A stretch of DNA of 64,000 nt. Source: Crossaster papposus (taxonomy: Eukaryota > Echinodermata > Asteroidea > Velatida > Solasteridae). The stretch spans positions 4,732,001 through 4,796,000 of the forward strand of contig JBAIAA010000008.1 in NCBI GenBank assembly GCA_037893245.1, written 5' to 3'. The position numbers and the translations under genes are program-made. Numbering within the stretch: position 1 is the first letter of the stretch; the number at the start of each line of letters is the position of its first letter. Below, one piece after another: positions 51,349 through 60,656 of this stretch. The notes below the pieces were generated by a model, which did not search any database, was not told the DNA's origin, and worked only from the letters and a program-made list of their open reading frames with translations.

Positions 51349-51685
51349 TTATCATCTGCAAAGAAGCAAGGGCTTAATGCTTTTGAGGCACTGCTTATGG
51401 CAGTACAAAACTATAATCATAAGCCATTGCTGGGTGCTGAATAGTTACTTTTCAACATTAGCATTTTCAATCCAGCCTGAAGACACTGACCGCCATAAAA
51501 GAACAAGAAAAGCCCCGGCCTATTTATCGCATTATGAAACCAACCCCCCCCTCACAAAAAGAAAAAAGATTGAAATATCAAAAAAACCAAATACAGCGTT
51601 TGTGAATAACAATCCTACACTCTCTTTCCAAGATACTGTAGTTCATGAAGAAAAGACCATAACTCCAACAGGCAGCGCCAAATGA

Positions 51686-52065
51686 AAACAAGCAAAACCA
51701 CGGAGAGCTTTTTTTTCACAAAATACTCAAAAAGAAGCCCCCCCTTATGCGAGGGATCTATTCCGTCAACAGAAACCACTCACACTTCAGCTACTAACAC
51801 AACGATTTTTAAAATCACTCCTCCAACTAAAAAAAAATATCAAATAATGCATCACGCGATGAACACACCGCCTCCAGTCATTCTATTCGTTAAATGTAAC
51901 CCCCCTACTTTCGCAACAATATGGCCATCTCAGATACCTTCTCATAGACCATTTTCTGACAAGAGTGACGTCACTGCACTGCCATCGCCTGATGCACACC
52001 CGAAAAAAAAAGGTGGCTCAGGAATATACTTCTGCCCTGTGACGGGGTGCTGAGGGAAGCAGCAA
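51686..52065. other. Region without a confident gene
   Basis: A Ser/Thr/Pro-rich frame (51682-52053) overlaps the preceding remnant by ATGA, but it has no motif or family look. It may be a decayed extension of the secreted-protein gene. Confidence 0.3.
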
Positions 52066-53288
52066 TTAAGAAGTTACCAGTTTTGGAACGATCATAACGT
52101 TCCATTTTTTCAGCTCTGGGTTACGCAGAATATAAGGATTAATTTTTGCTAACCCAGATTTACAGAGCTTTACACCCTTTTCATAGGTTCTATCCAATAG
52201 TGCAACAATAGGACTGATGCATCTCCACGTCATGCTTTTTGTCCACTCAATAACCGCTGTTGCTGTATTCAATAAAGCTCCACCCCAGTGATCCTCCAAA
52301 AATGCCCAAGACCTTTCAATGGGATTGTACTTGCTGTGATAAGGAGGGTAGTAAACAAGGTGCATTTTTAACCCTGTTGCCTGAGCAAACATGACCATTC
52401 TGAAAAGAAACTGGGTTCTATGGCTGTTGTTTTCTGGGCCGTTGTCCGCGTAGATAACCAGCTCATCTATATGCTGATAGCTTTCTTTAATGCCCGACCA
52501 CCACTGCTCCAGAGCATCACAGATAAAGTCACTGGTTTTATAAGAGACCCCGTAAAATACGCTGAGTTGGTCATTGTCCAGATTCAGAATACCACAAGGA
52601 ATCATTTTGTCTTTTTTCGCCATACCATGATCCAGCGCCTTGACGGCTGAGGAACCTCTATCTTTTCCACCCCGAGAAAAATCTCCGAGATTGACCGTTG
52701 CTTTGCAGTCTATGCTGAGTTGTAAGACATTTTTTCTTTGGTCGGCCTCTTCCCTGACTCTGCGGATATTGGCAAAGATGGCATCGGTTTCCGGAATTTT
52801 TTTTCAGGCTTTGTTTTTTCAACCTTACGCAGCTTGTATCCCAAACGATTCAAGATATTATTGATAGTGCGCACTTGAGGAAGGGAATCGTTATCCCAGT
52901 CTTTTTCTTCTATCAGTTTCTGCCGTACACTTTTTGCTGTCACCCGTGTATAGGCAAACGTATTGCGTAGCTGAGGGTCTGCCTGACTTTCCGGTTCTAC
53001 AAGGCAGCGAATATCCTCTGCCAATTGTGGCGAGACATCTTCACTCTTTCGCTTCCCGGATGAAGCATAGTTTCCGTAACAGATCATCCCTGTGCATTTT
53101 TCATGCATACCCAGTTCTACGGTATGACGACCAAAACCAAACTCAGTTTCAGTGAGACGGGGGCTGCCATAGCAGAGTGTTTCAGCCACCTCAGCCACAA
53201 ACAACCTGCGATCATGGCCTTTCAGGTTCTTTGCGGCGAGCTTAAGAAGACTCTTACATTCTGGGGCAACATCAATTGTGGTATTCAT
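52066..53288 (-). pseudogene. ISAzo13-family transposase, frameshifted at an A8 tract
   Basis: The N-terminal half (53288-52710: ETLCYGSPRLTETEFGFGRHTVELG, TAKSVRQKLI, TINNILNRLGYKLRKV) matches the ISAzo13/rhodopirellula-type family. At the eight-T run 52797-52804 the frame shifts; one more A, or a -1 slip, leads to the C-terminal half with VNLGDFSRGG, YADNGPENNS and YYPPYHSKYNPIERSWAFLE. Element ends were not identified. Confidence 0.82.
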
Positions 53289-53341
53289 AGCGGCAAAGGC
53301 GAAAGGGAAGAAAGACTCACCATACTCCGGTAAACTTCTCT

Positions 53342-53536
53342 ATGCCACTCCCCTTAGATGAATACCAACGGCAGAGGTCTCTCACTTCAGCGGCAAACTG
53401 GTGGGATCATCTGCAAGTGCAACACACAGCGACACGTTTTTTTGACAAAAAGCTCAATATGCACGGCATTGGAGAATACGTACTTGCCAGTCAACAATCG
53501 CTACAGTGTAAAGAGGACACCTGCAAAACACGTTGG
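53342..53536 (+). pseudogene. Hypothetical fragment cut by IS701-like copy 5
   Basis: A frame of about 64 codons (LPLDEYQRQRSLTSAANWWDH, then HGIGEYVLASQQS) runs into the element. It has no recognised family, and could be part of a larger gene also hit by the ISAzo13 element. Weak support. Confidence 0.3.
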
Positions 53537-54653
53537 TAGAACTTACGCATTGACAGACATCCAAAAAAATTGCTAGATCAGCAAAAAAACAGTGGATGCC
53601 GTCGTGCGTAGAAAAATAACAAAACCAACAACAGCCAAGTGCGACCTCCCGAAGTATACGGGGTTTCTACTCTGTGAACCCAAATCAGCCACCTGTACCC
53701 GTCTTAGCGAATTGAGTGATATATCGCATGACAGTGTTAACCGCTTTCTCCAACGTGAAAACTTTGCTCCTGAAGATCTTTTTCTAGAAGCGTCAGCAAG
53801 GCTTATTCTTGAAGGTGGGACGCTATCGGTTGATGATACGGTGCTGGATAAACCTTATACCCATTACACGGCTTTAGTCGGTCATTACTACTCAGGAAAG
53901 CACCACAAAACCGTCAAGGGTATTAATCTCATCACGCTTTATTACACGGACATCAAAGGCTACAACTTGCCCGTTAATTGTCGTATTTACAATCCAGCCG
54001 ATGGCAAAACTAAAAATGACTACTTTGTCGATATGCTGAAAGAAGTACTGGCATGGGGACTCGAACCTGCATGTGTTACCGGTGACTCTTGGTATAGCAG
54101 TATTGGAAACCTCAAAGCTGTGAAAAACAATGGTTTGGGTTTTATGTTCGCTGTTAAAAGCAACCGTACTGTCTCTGTGCAAAAGGGTAACTACCAACAG
54201 GTGCAGAGCCTGGAGATTCCCGAAGAAGGAAAAACTGTATGGCTACGTAACTTTGGTCATGTACGACTCTACCGGACGCGACTCAAAAACGAGCTGCGCC
54301 ATTACGTTGTTTACACTTCTCATGTCGGAGCAGATCTATCTCCACGATCTGATTTTGATCAGCTGCACCAACATCATTGGGCGATCGAAGAGTATCACCG
54401 GGCATTAAAGCAACTCTGCAACATCGAGCGTTTTCAGGTGAGAGGGGAGCGACAGATCCGGAATCATATTTTTGCGGCTATCTTTGGCTATACCTGTCTT
54501 CAGGCGATGAACGTATCAGGGTCACTCAGAAGCGTCTATAGCGTCAGGAAAGACGCCCTCAAAGAAGCTACCTGGGATTTCATAAAAAGCTTCTCCGAGG
54601 GGAAGGAATGGTTGAGGCCATTTTTTGCCGGACCTGTCAATGCGTAAGTTCTA
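53537..54653 (+). mobile_element. IS4/IS701-superfamily element, copy 5, 1117 bp, without target duplication
   Basis: Its flanks GTTGG and ATAGA do not match. Like copy 1 it probably marks a recombination or deletion junction; the right flank is a truncated gene. Confidence 0.92.
53592..54647 (+). CDS. IS4/IS701-superfamily transposase (copy 5)
   Basis: This 351-residue protein is full length with a GTG start and the DDT, GDSW and EEYHRALK segments. Two substitutions set it apart from copy 1 (Cys in VNCRIY, Asn in AMNVSG). Confidence 0.9.
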   Translation: MDAVVRRKITKPTTAKCDLPKYTGFLLCEPKSATCTRLSELSDISHDSVNRFLQRENFAPEDLFLEASARLILEGGTLSVDDTVLDKPYTHYTALVGHYYSGKHHKTVKGINLITLYYTDIKGYNLPVNCRIYNPADGKTKNDYFVDMLKEVLAWGLEPACVTGDSWYSSIGNLKAVKNNGLGFMFAVKSNRTVSVQKGNYQQVQSLEIPEEGKTVWLRNFGHVRLYRTRLKNELRHYVVYTSHVGADLSPRSDFDQLHQHHWAIEEYHRALKQLCNIERFQVRGERQIRNHIFAAIFGYTCLQAMNVSGSLRSVYSVRKDALKEATWDFIKSFSEGKEWLRPFFAGPVNA

Positions 54654-54790
54654 ATAGACACTAAACAACCCGGTGTTGCCCCTGCCTGCAATGCCTGCCA
54701 ATGCGCAAAGCAACCGTCTTTGCCTCCACTCCATGAGGTGCAGTACACTGCGTTTTTTTCGGGCACTGATGCCCCGGCTTTCTTATTCAT
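54654..54790 (-). pseudogene. Diphthine-ammonia-ligase-like PP-loop ATPase, N-terminal fragment
   Basis: The first 46 codons carry the PP-loop [19 protein letters not shown], typical of the DUF71/Dph6-like ATP pyrophosphatase family. The gene is cut by IS701-like copy 5 and the rest is not on the other side of the element. Its start lies 16 bases from cobQ, divergently, so the two shared a promoter region. Confidence 0.7.
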
Positions 54791-56781
54791 AGTGATATCC
54801 CCTGATATGACACATGCTAAGCACAACGGTTCGCAGTCTACATTAATGGTTCAGGGCACCACCAGTGATGCCGGAAAAAGTGCCTTTGTCACCGGCCTAT
54901 GCCGTGTACTGCACCGACAAGGTATTTCAGTCGCCCCCTTCAAGCCGCAAAACATGGCATTGAACAGTGCAGTGACCGTGGACGGCGGCGAGATTGGCCG
55001 TGCTCAGGCATTACAGGCTATCGCCGCAGGTATTGAGCCCCACACGGATATGAACCAGGTGTTACTGAAACCCAATAGTGACATAGGGGCACAAGTGATT
55101 ATTAACGGGCAGTCCATCGGTGAAATGAATGCCGTGGATTACCATGCTTATAAACCCAAAGCCATGGGTGCCGTGGTTGCGGCATGGCAGCGGCTGAAAA
55201 GTCAGTACGATGTAGTGCTGGTTGAAGGTGCTGGCAGCCCAGCTGAAATCAACCTGCGCGACCGGGATATTGCCAATATGGGCTTTGCTGAACGCGTGGA
55301 TTGCCCAGTCATTATTATTGCAGATATTGATAAAGGCGGTGTGTTTGCGCAACTTTATGGCACTTTGGCGTTACTGTCACCTTCTGAACAGAACCGCGTC
55401 AAAGGCTTTGTGATCAACCGTTTTCGGGGGGATATTGCGTTGCTTGAGCCAGGCCTTAACTGGTTGGAAGAAAAAACCGGTAAACCCGTATTGGGCGTAC
55501 TGCCTTACCTGCATGGCCTTCATCTGGAAGCTGAAGATGCCATCCTGTCACAACAAACCACCAGCGATCAGTCAGCCTCACTCAACGTTGCCGTCCCTAT
55601 TTTTACCCGCACCAGTAACCATACGGATTTTGATCCGTTACGGCTACACCCCAATGTGAATATCACCTTTGTGGGTAAATGGCAGCCCATTCCTCCCTGT
55701 GATTTAATCATTATTCCCGGCACAAAGAACACCCGTACCGATCTTGATTATCTGCGCAGCAACCATTGGGACAGCGATATCCAAAAGCACCTGCGCTACG
55801 GTGGGAAGTTGATGGGTATTTGCGGAGGCTATCAAATGTTGGGAGAAAAAATCCATGACCCGGAAGGGATTGAAAGTGAAGCGGGTAGCTCGCAGGGTCT
55901 AGGATATATTGATATGGAAACGACCCTTACCCACCAGAAATTGCTGCGCCAGGTTTCAGGCTTTATCAGTCTGCCAGGTCAGCAATCAGTACCTATCACG
56001 GGTTATGAGATCCATGCTGGCGTATCGACAGGGAAAGCATTAGAGCAGCACTTGATTGATTTAGCAAGCCATCTGGATGGCAGGGCTGACGCATCAATGG
56101 TGAACTAAGGTCCACTGTATAAGCCAAACTATATGCACTTCCTTTCTCGGTTGGTTCATTTCATGAAGTCAGTCCAGAATACCTTGGTTCAGTACATAGA
56201 AAATATTGATGATCCGCGCTGTACATCCATGTGCCTCCATAAACTCATAGATATTCTAGTCATTGCTATTTGTGCTGTTCTCTGTGGCGAAAACACTTGG
56301 GCTGCAATGGCTGAGTTTGGTGAGAGTAAGCAGGATTGGCTCGAAGGCTTTCGTGAACTGCCTCATGGTATTCCTTCTCATGATACGTTTTATCGCCTTT
56401 TCTGTTTGCTAGACCCTCTTGTTTTCGAAGAGTGCTTTACTCGCTGGATGGCTGCTACTGTAGGCAATATCGTTGGTAACGATGTTGATATTCTTCCCAT
56501 TGACGGGAAATGTTTGCGGGGTTCGCGAAGCAAGGCAAAAAAGGCCATTCATATGGTCAGCGCCTTCAGTACAGGTGCAGGAATGGTGTTATGTCAGCGA
56601 AAAGTAGACAGTAAGTCTAACGAAATAACAGCAGTGCCTGAGTTGCTGAAGTCTATTTGTCTGAAGAACCGTCTTATCACTGCTGATGCGTTGAATTGCC
56701 AAAAGGAGATAGTTGGCGTCTGTATCGAACAGGGAGGAAACTATGTACTGCCTGTCAAAGGTAACCAAGGCAAGCTTTATA

Positions 56782-58451
56782 CCTAAATCCTGCAAATAAT
56801 CTCGAAATAAAAGTTGCAATCACCCGTGAATAAAGAGATTAAGTGATGTTTTCGTTTCATAAAGCATCACTTTTTCAATGAGCAAAAAAAACAAGTCAAA
56901 AGCACGTTTGAAGCAGCGGAAGGTACATTTCACTCAAGCTAAAAAGCCGCTTACCAGTCAGGCTGGACTTATCCCTGTGTTTCGCTTCCTGAACCGGATG
57001 GGGCTGGCCGACCTACTGGACAAACGGATTAATATTCAACGAGGCTCTAATGCCACTTTCCAACTGTCAGATGTCATTCTGATGGTAACCACCGGCATTC
57101 TGGCAGGTGCCAAAAGTCTGATGAAAGTGTGCACGGTCTGGCAGGATAGCGTTCTCCGAGAATGCACCCGTTTTCAACGCATTCCTTGTGACAGTCAATT
57201 TGGACGCATTTTAAAGCTGTTCCACTTTGCCAGCGTCGTTGAACTGGAAACCGCTGTCCACGAAATGAGGGAGAGTGTTTGGAAACAGGCACTGCGCTCA
57301 GGAACATCTACCGTTTATGCTTTTAAACAGGTCACCATTGACCTCGATTCTACGGTAAAAACCTGTTTTGGTTTTCAGGAAGGCGCAAAGAAAGGGTTTA
57401 ACGAGAAAAAAAGAGGGGCGCTGTCGTACCACCCGCAGCTGGCCTTTTGCGCGGAAACCAAAGAAGTGCTGCAGGGTTGGTTACGAAGTGGTGATGCCTA
57501 CACTGCTAATGGCTCCATAGAGTTTATGAAACAGTTGCTGGTTACTCTGCCTTCCCACATGAAGATTTTTTTCAGGGCTGATAGTGGCTACTTTGGTGGA
57601 CCATTACTGACCTATCTGGAGGATTTAGGACATCGTTATCTGGTTAAGGTCAAACTGAAGAATCTACACACACTGTTAATCTCGCAAGACTGGCAACCTG
57701 TCGTGCATCAGCCAGGGTGGGAGTGGTGCAAGTTTCAACACTGCTGTGGTGACTGGGACCGGGCTCGTTGCTTCGTGGCTGTCCGGCAAAGAAAGATCGG
57801 GAAGCCAGAAAACACCCAGTGCGAATTGTTAGACCCGAAGCCAGAGTACGACTACTTCTGCTACGTGACTACTGAGTCGTTGAGTCCATGGGAGATCCAT
57901 AAAGCGTATGGCAAGCGGGCTACCTGCGAAACCTGGATCGAAGAGTGCAAAAACCAGATGGCTCTCGGGCAGATCAAAACCGATCATTTCATGGCAAACA
58001 GTGCGCTTATGCAATGTGCAATACTGGCCTACAATACAACACGTTGGATGGCACTGATGAGTGGGAATCGTCAGTTGATGAAGTGGGAGCCGGAAAGCAT
58101 TCGCTGCTATATGATACGGGTTGCCGGAAAACTGTTGACAGGTAACAGGCAGTTGACCGTTGCCAGTAACAAAGAGCATCTCTACCAAACGGAGTGGGAT
58201 GCTTGGCTAGCAGTAGGTGACTGTTTGTAAATAGCGAACAATGGATGATTAGAAAAACATTCTGCTAATGCGGAAGGAGTTATCGCGCCCTGATATCAGG
58301 AATAGCAGTAAGATGAACCAAACACGACGGCTCATGTGATTAAAATCCACTGAAAAGGTAAATATTTGCTCGATAGTAGCATAATCAGAATCAGGAGGGC
58401 TTGATCAGTTGCTGCGATTGACCTGTTCGGGTTTGGATTGCAGGATTTAGG
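56782..58451 (+). mobile_element. IS1380-family element, copy D, 1670 bp
   Basis: The duplication TTATA lies at 56777-56781 and 58452-58456. It is the innermost layer of the cobQ nest. Confidence 0.96.
56878..58230 (+). CDS. IS1380 transposase (copy D)
   Basis: 450 residues, unbroken. It differs from copies A-C by three substitutions (Lys to Thr and Pro to Ser around LHTLLISQDW, Glu to Lys in EWCKFQH), so it is the most diverged of the four. Confidence 0.95.
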   Translation: MSKKNKSKARLKQRKVHFTQAKKPLTSQAGLIPVFRFLNRMGLADLLDKRINIQRGSNATFQLSDVILMVTTGILAGAKSLMKVCTVWQDSVLRECTRFQRIPCDSQFGRILKLFHFASVVELETAVHEMRESVWKQALRSGTSTVYAFKQVTIDLDSTVKTCFGFQEGAKKGFNEKKRGALSYHPQLAFCAETKEVLQGWLRSGDAYTANGSIEFMKQLLVTLPSHMKIFFRADSGYFGGPLLTYLEDLGHRYLVKVKLKNLHTLLISQDWQPVVHQPGWEWCKFQHCCGDWDRARCFVAVRQRKIGKPENTQCELLDPKPEYDYFCYVTTESLSPWEIHKAYGKRATCETWIEECKNQMALGQIKTDHFMANSALMQCAILAYNTTRWMALMSGNRQLMKWEPESIRCYMIRVAGKLLTGNRQLTVASNKEHLYQTEWDAWLAVGDCL

Positions 58452-59216
58452 TTATAAACAAATCAAACAGTACTTTGACCAGCAATACCACGATGCGCCA
58501 TTACCTCGGCTCGGCTTCGATTACTCTGAAACCATAGAGAAAGGTCACGGCCGGTATGAATATAGAATGGGTTGGGTTAGCAGTGACTTGTCATCTATCC
58601 CAGAAGCTGAGAAGTGGGTAGGCCTCCAGCAGATAGGTGCGATCCAAAGAGACAGGCAGGTGGGCAGTAAAGTTACCATGGAAGTTCATTACTACATTAT
58701 GAGCCAGCAACACAGCGCAGCTGAACTGCTGGATATAGCCCGCAAGCACTGGGAAGTAGAGCATAAGCTACATTGGCGGCTGGATGTTGGCTTTCTGGAA
58801 GACCAAAATCAAACGACGACAGATAACGCAGCTGAGAACCTGTCGATATTAAATAGAATTGCTCTCAATACACATACTCAAAACGAGCAAACTAAAGGAA
58901 GTGTATTTCTTAAAAGGCTTAGTGCTGGTTGGGATAATAGGAAGCTGGCTCAACTACTAAGAACCATCGTTCAAACTTGATGCGTCAGCTCTGTCTGGAT
59001 GGGGTGATCTCATGCAATGATCAGGTCTTTGGTACTTATTTACATGGCCTGTTTGAAACATCTGAAGCCAGCTCTGCCCTGTTGCACTGGGCAGGAATGA
59101 AAGCATCGAGAGGTATTGATTACGCTGATTTGCGAGAAGTGGGAATTAATCGAATGGCAGATGCTATGACAAAACATCTTTCCATAGAAAAACTTACCCT
59201 GCTGATCAATCAGTAA

Positions 59217-59448
59217 CATACAACAAAAGTGACCCATATATGAACCAAATCCAATAAATACGGATTTAACATTATTGTTTTGATAAAAGTTTTGTTTTCT
59301 TTATTAACTGCAGTTTCAATCAAATCATGAGTGGGATGATCTCCTAAAGCAGTACTACACAAAAAACGCGATTTTTACTCTGACACTGTAACAACTGTTA
59401 AAGTCAATCTGACCGCTCAATGTTAGCTATTGAAAGCTGAAGTAACCA
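59217..59448. other. Interval between cobQ and cruciform element 3
   Basis: AT-rich, with no gene or repeat recognised. Confidence 0.35.
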
Positions 59449-59711
59449 GGCTATGTGACATAAGAACGCAAGCTCAGCAAAAACCAGAACTGCCTCTACG
59501 AGTCGCGCGGTTACGCAGGCAGACTGGCGTCTTTCAAGTGATCGCAACGACGTCCACGGCGACTCTGGCTTTTGCCCTTCGGGTGACAAGAAAAACGACT
59601 TGCCAGCGGCGTTAAGCAGAATTTGACGTAGATGGCTACGCCGGCACCTGATTGCCTTGTGGAAAACCGCTTTTCTTGTCACTGAAGTTGCGTTCTTATG
59701 TCAACAGAGCC
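59449..59711. mobile_element. Cruciform element 3 (263 bp), GGCTCTGTTGACA ends
   Basis: The terminal stem pairs GGCTATGTGACATAAGAACG with its near-inverse at 59711 (about 28 bp). The left arm has the motif: stem 59507-59514/59538-59545, GCA 59515-59517, stem 59518-59524/59529-59535 with loop TGGC, AA, then AACGACG. The mini-hairpin CCCTTCGGG is at 59575-59583, 126 bases from the end. The right arm has the motif on the minus strand (stem CTACGCC/GACGTAG, loop ATGG). The ends resemble IS1595 ends. No matching target duplication was found. Confidence 0.82.
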
Positions 59712-59771
59712 TAGAAATGATAGAAAATAGTTCCTAAATCACTCAAAAAAATATGCTTCGGACTTATAATT

Positions 59772-60205
59772 ATGCGTCAATATAAAAAAACTGCTTTTTA
59801 GTTGCCTGCCTATTTACCAGCTCAAGCTTTGCTAACACAGAAGAGTTGTGCTCTGTGCCCACAATACTTAGTGGAAAAACGATAGTTGCTGCATCTGATC
59901 AAAACTACAGTGAGATGAATCCTTTTGCTGGCACTATTATGGAATTATCATTTTCTAGTGATGGTAACTATGTTAACCAGATTTATACCAGTGATATGAC
60001 AGTCAATGGAAAGTATACCTATGAGCCTGTTTCCAATACAGTCGGCATCATTAGAGCCACCGAAATATTTGAGGGTGAAACTACTGACTATACCTATGTT
60101 ATTAACTGCCTTACGGATTTTAAAGGAACCGCTATATACACACAGGCAATCGGATCTATCAAACCTCTAGCCAGACAAAACACCGCTACGTATACACTGA
60201 AATAA
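59772..60205 (+). pseudogene. Small secreted protein with signal peptide out of frame (A7 tract)
   Basis: The ATG at 59772 is followed by an A7 tract (59784-59790) and soon a stop. With one more A the reading continues FLVACLFTSSSFANTEELCSV, a signal peptide, into the open frame that ends at 60205 (mature part about 120 residues, beta-rich, with two Cys). No family is recognised. It may be a pseudogene, a phase-variable gene or a homopolymer sequencing error. Confidence 0.6.
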
Positions 60206-60259
60206 ATCATTATCCTTCACAGTACAAAACCTCTCCTGTACCATACCGCCCAAGTGTAA

Positions 60260-60460
60260 GGGAGTGCCGTTTTTCATTACGAGATTCGGCAGTCGGCAGC
60301 TATAAAAAATTGCCGATAGGGAACAGGGTGCAATGCCCTGACTGTACCCGCAACTGTATTGGACGAGTCGTTAGTCGCGAGCCATCACGCTCAGTCACTG
60401 ATGCATCTGCATTGGGAAGACCACTAACGGCGATGACGCCAGAGTCAGGAGACCTGCCCT
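60260..60460 (+). ncRNA. Cobalamin riboswitch
   Basis: The conserved B12 box GCCAGAGTCAGGAGACCTGC starts at 60438. The upstream core GGGAAC-GGTGCAATGCC (60319-60337), CTGTACCCGCAACTG and AGCCATCACG/GTCACTG segments are in the right order. It lies 197 bases before btuF in the same direction and should repress btuFB when adenosylcobalamin is abundant. Confidence 0.93.
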
Positions 60461-60581
60461 TATACAAACCTATCCGGGCGGGTTTACCTGGCAGTAGGAG
60501 TCTTGTGCATCACGGTATTTACTACCTGTGCCCTTGTTCCCTGAAGTATTCAGGTGTGCCTTTGTGCGCACTGGGTTTACT

Positions 60582-60618
60582 TCTGACGGTGTGTCCATAA
60601 GAAAAAACACCGTCAGCC
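60582..60618 (+). promoter_or_regulatory. Hairpin in the btuF leader
   Basis: CTGACGGTGT and ACACCGTCAG form a perfect 10-bp stem between the riboswitch and btuF. No T run follows. It may be part of the expression platform. Confidence 0.6.
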
Positions 60619-60623
60619 TTCCT

Positions 60624-60653
60624 GCCCTGAGTTTATGGCGATTACTCAGGGGC
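60624..60653 (+). promoter_or_regulatory. Hairpin hiding the btuF ribosome site
   Basis: CCCTGAGT (60625-60632) pairs with ACTCAGGG (60644-60651), which overlaps the Shine-Dalgarno AGGGG just before the ATG at 60657. This fits a translational control platform for the B12 riboswitch. Confidence 0.7.
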
Positions 60654-60656
60654 GAT

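Larger units (their letters stand above)
44397..51444 (+). pseudogene. IS66 TnpC in four pieces
   Basis: The pieces are 44397-45191, 47990-48127, 49803-50242 and 51354-51444. Together they give 488 codons against 485 in copy 1. Besides the insertions, two TTA leucine codons of copy 1 are TGA here (in KRLLNY and MAKLKQ), so the gene would be dead even without the insertions. A direct repeat of AACAGTAGC adds three residues. Confidence 0.92.
44298..51448 (+). mobile_element. IS66-family element, copy 2, carrying three direct insertions (nested)
   Basis: Ends as in copy 1; the duplication TTTTCAAC lies at 44290-44297 and 51449-51456. It contains IS701-like copy 3 (itself holding IS1380 copy B), IS1380 copy C and IS701-like copy 4. 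Subtracting these with their duplications leaves 1567 bases, exactly copy 1 plus a 9-base in-frame repeat. Confidence 0.95.
44254..51685 (+). pseudogene. Small secreted protein, signal peptide split by IS66 copy 2
   Basis: 44254-44297 encodes MTNKSLPLIALLFS and, after the 8-base duplication, 51457-51685 continues TLAFSIQPEDTD in the same frame, restoring a signal peptide. The mature part is about 70 residues, basic and Ser/Thr-rich (RHKRTRKAPAYLSHYE), ending at 51685. No family is recognised. An overlapping frame from 51682 to 52053 has low-complexity composition and may be a shifted continuation. Confidence 0.65.
56163..58980 (+). pseudogene. ISAs1 transposase split by IS1380 copy D
   Basis: The N-terminal part (DPRCTSMCLHKLIDILVIAICAVLCG is spread over about 56210-56290) includes LPIDGKCLRGSRSKAKKAIH, and the C-terminal part includes YYIMSQQHSAAELLDIARKH with WEVEHKLHWRLDVGFLED (the H-x-W-x-x-E region). 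Removing the insert gives an uninterrupted 380-residue frame. The true start may be 56133 or 56163. Confidence 0.93.
56081..58993 (+). mobile_element. ISAs1-family element, split by IS1380 copy D
   Basis: The ends CAGGGCTGACGCATCAA and CAGAGCTGACGCATCAA (inverted) are flanked by TCTGGATGG at 56072-56080 and 58994-59002. Without IS1380 and its duplication it is 1238 bases. Confidence 0.94.
54807..59216 (+). pseudogene. cobQ: Cobyric acid synthase, disrupted by ISAs1 (itself disrupted)
   Basis: The enzyme amidates four carboxyls of adenosylcobyrinic acid diamide. The start ATG 54807 (MTHAKHNG) is followed by [20 protein letters not shown] (P-loop) and [36 protein letters not shown], then [15 protein letters not shown] and the glutaminase part [16 protein letters not shown] with the nucleophile Cys follow. 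The frame stops soon after ISAs1 begins at 56081 and resumes at 59003 with GVISCNDQVFGTYLHGLFET (catalytic His). Without the insert the two parts add to 1488 bases, 495 residues, in one frame. Confidence 0.95.

Noticed and set aside
59404-59682. Open frame across cruciform element 3
   Set aside because: Long inverted repeats create open frames on both strands; no start signal or family resemblance.
60310-60600. Small protein gene in the btuF leader
   Set aside because: The frame lies over the cobalamin riboswitch and its conserved bases; it is a shadow of the RNA structure.
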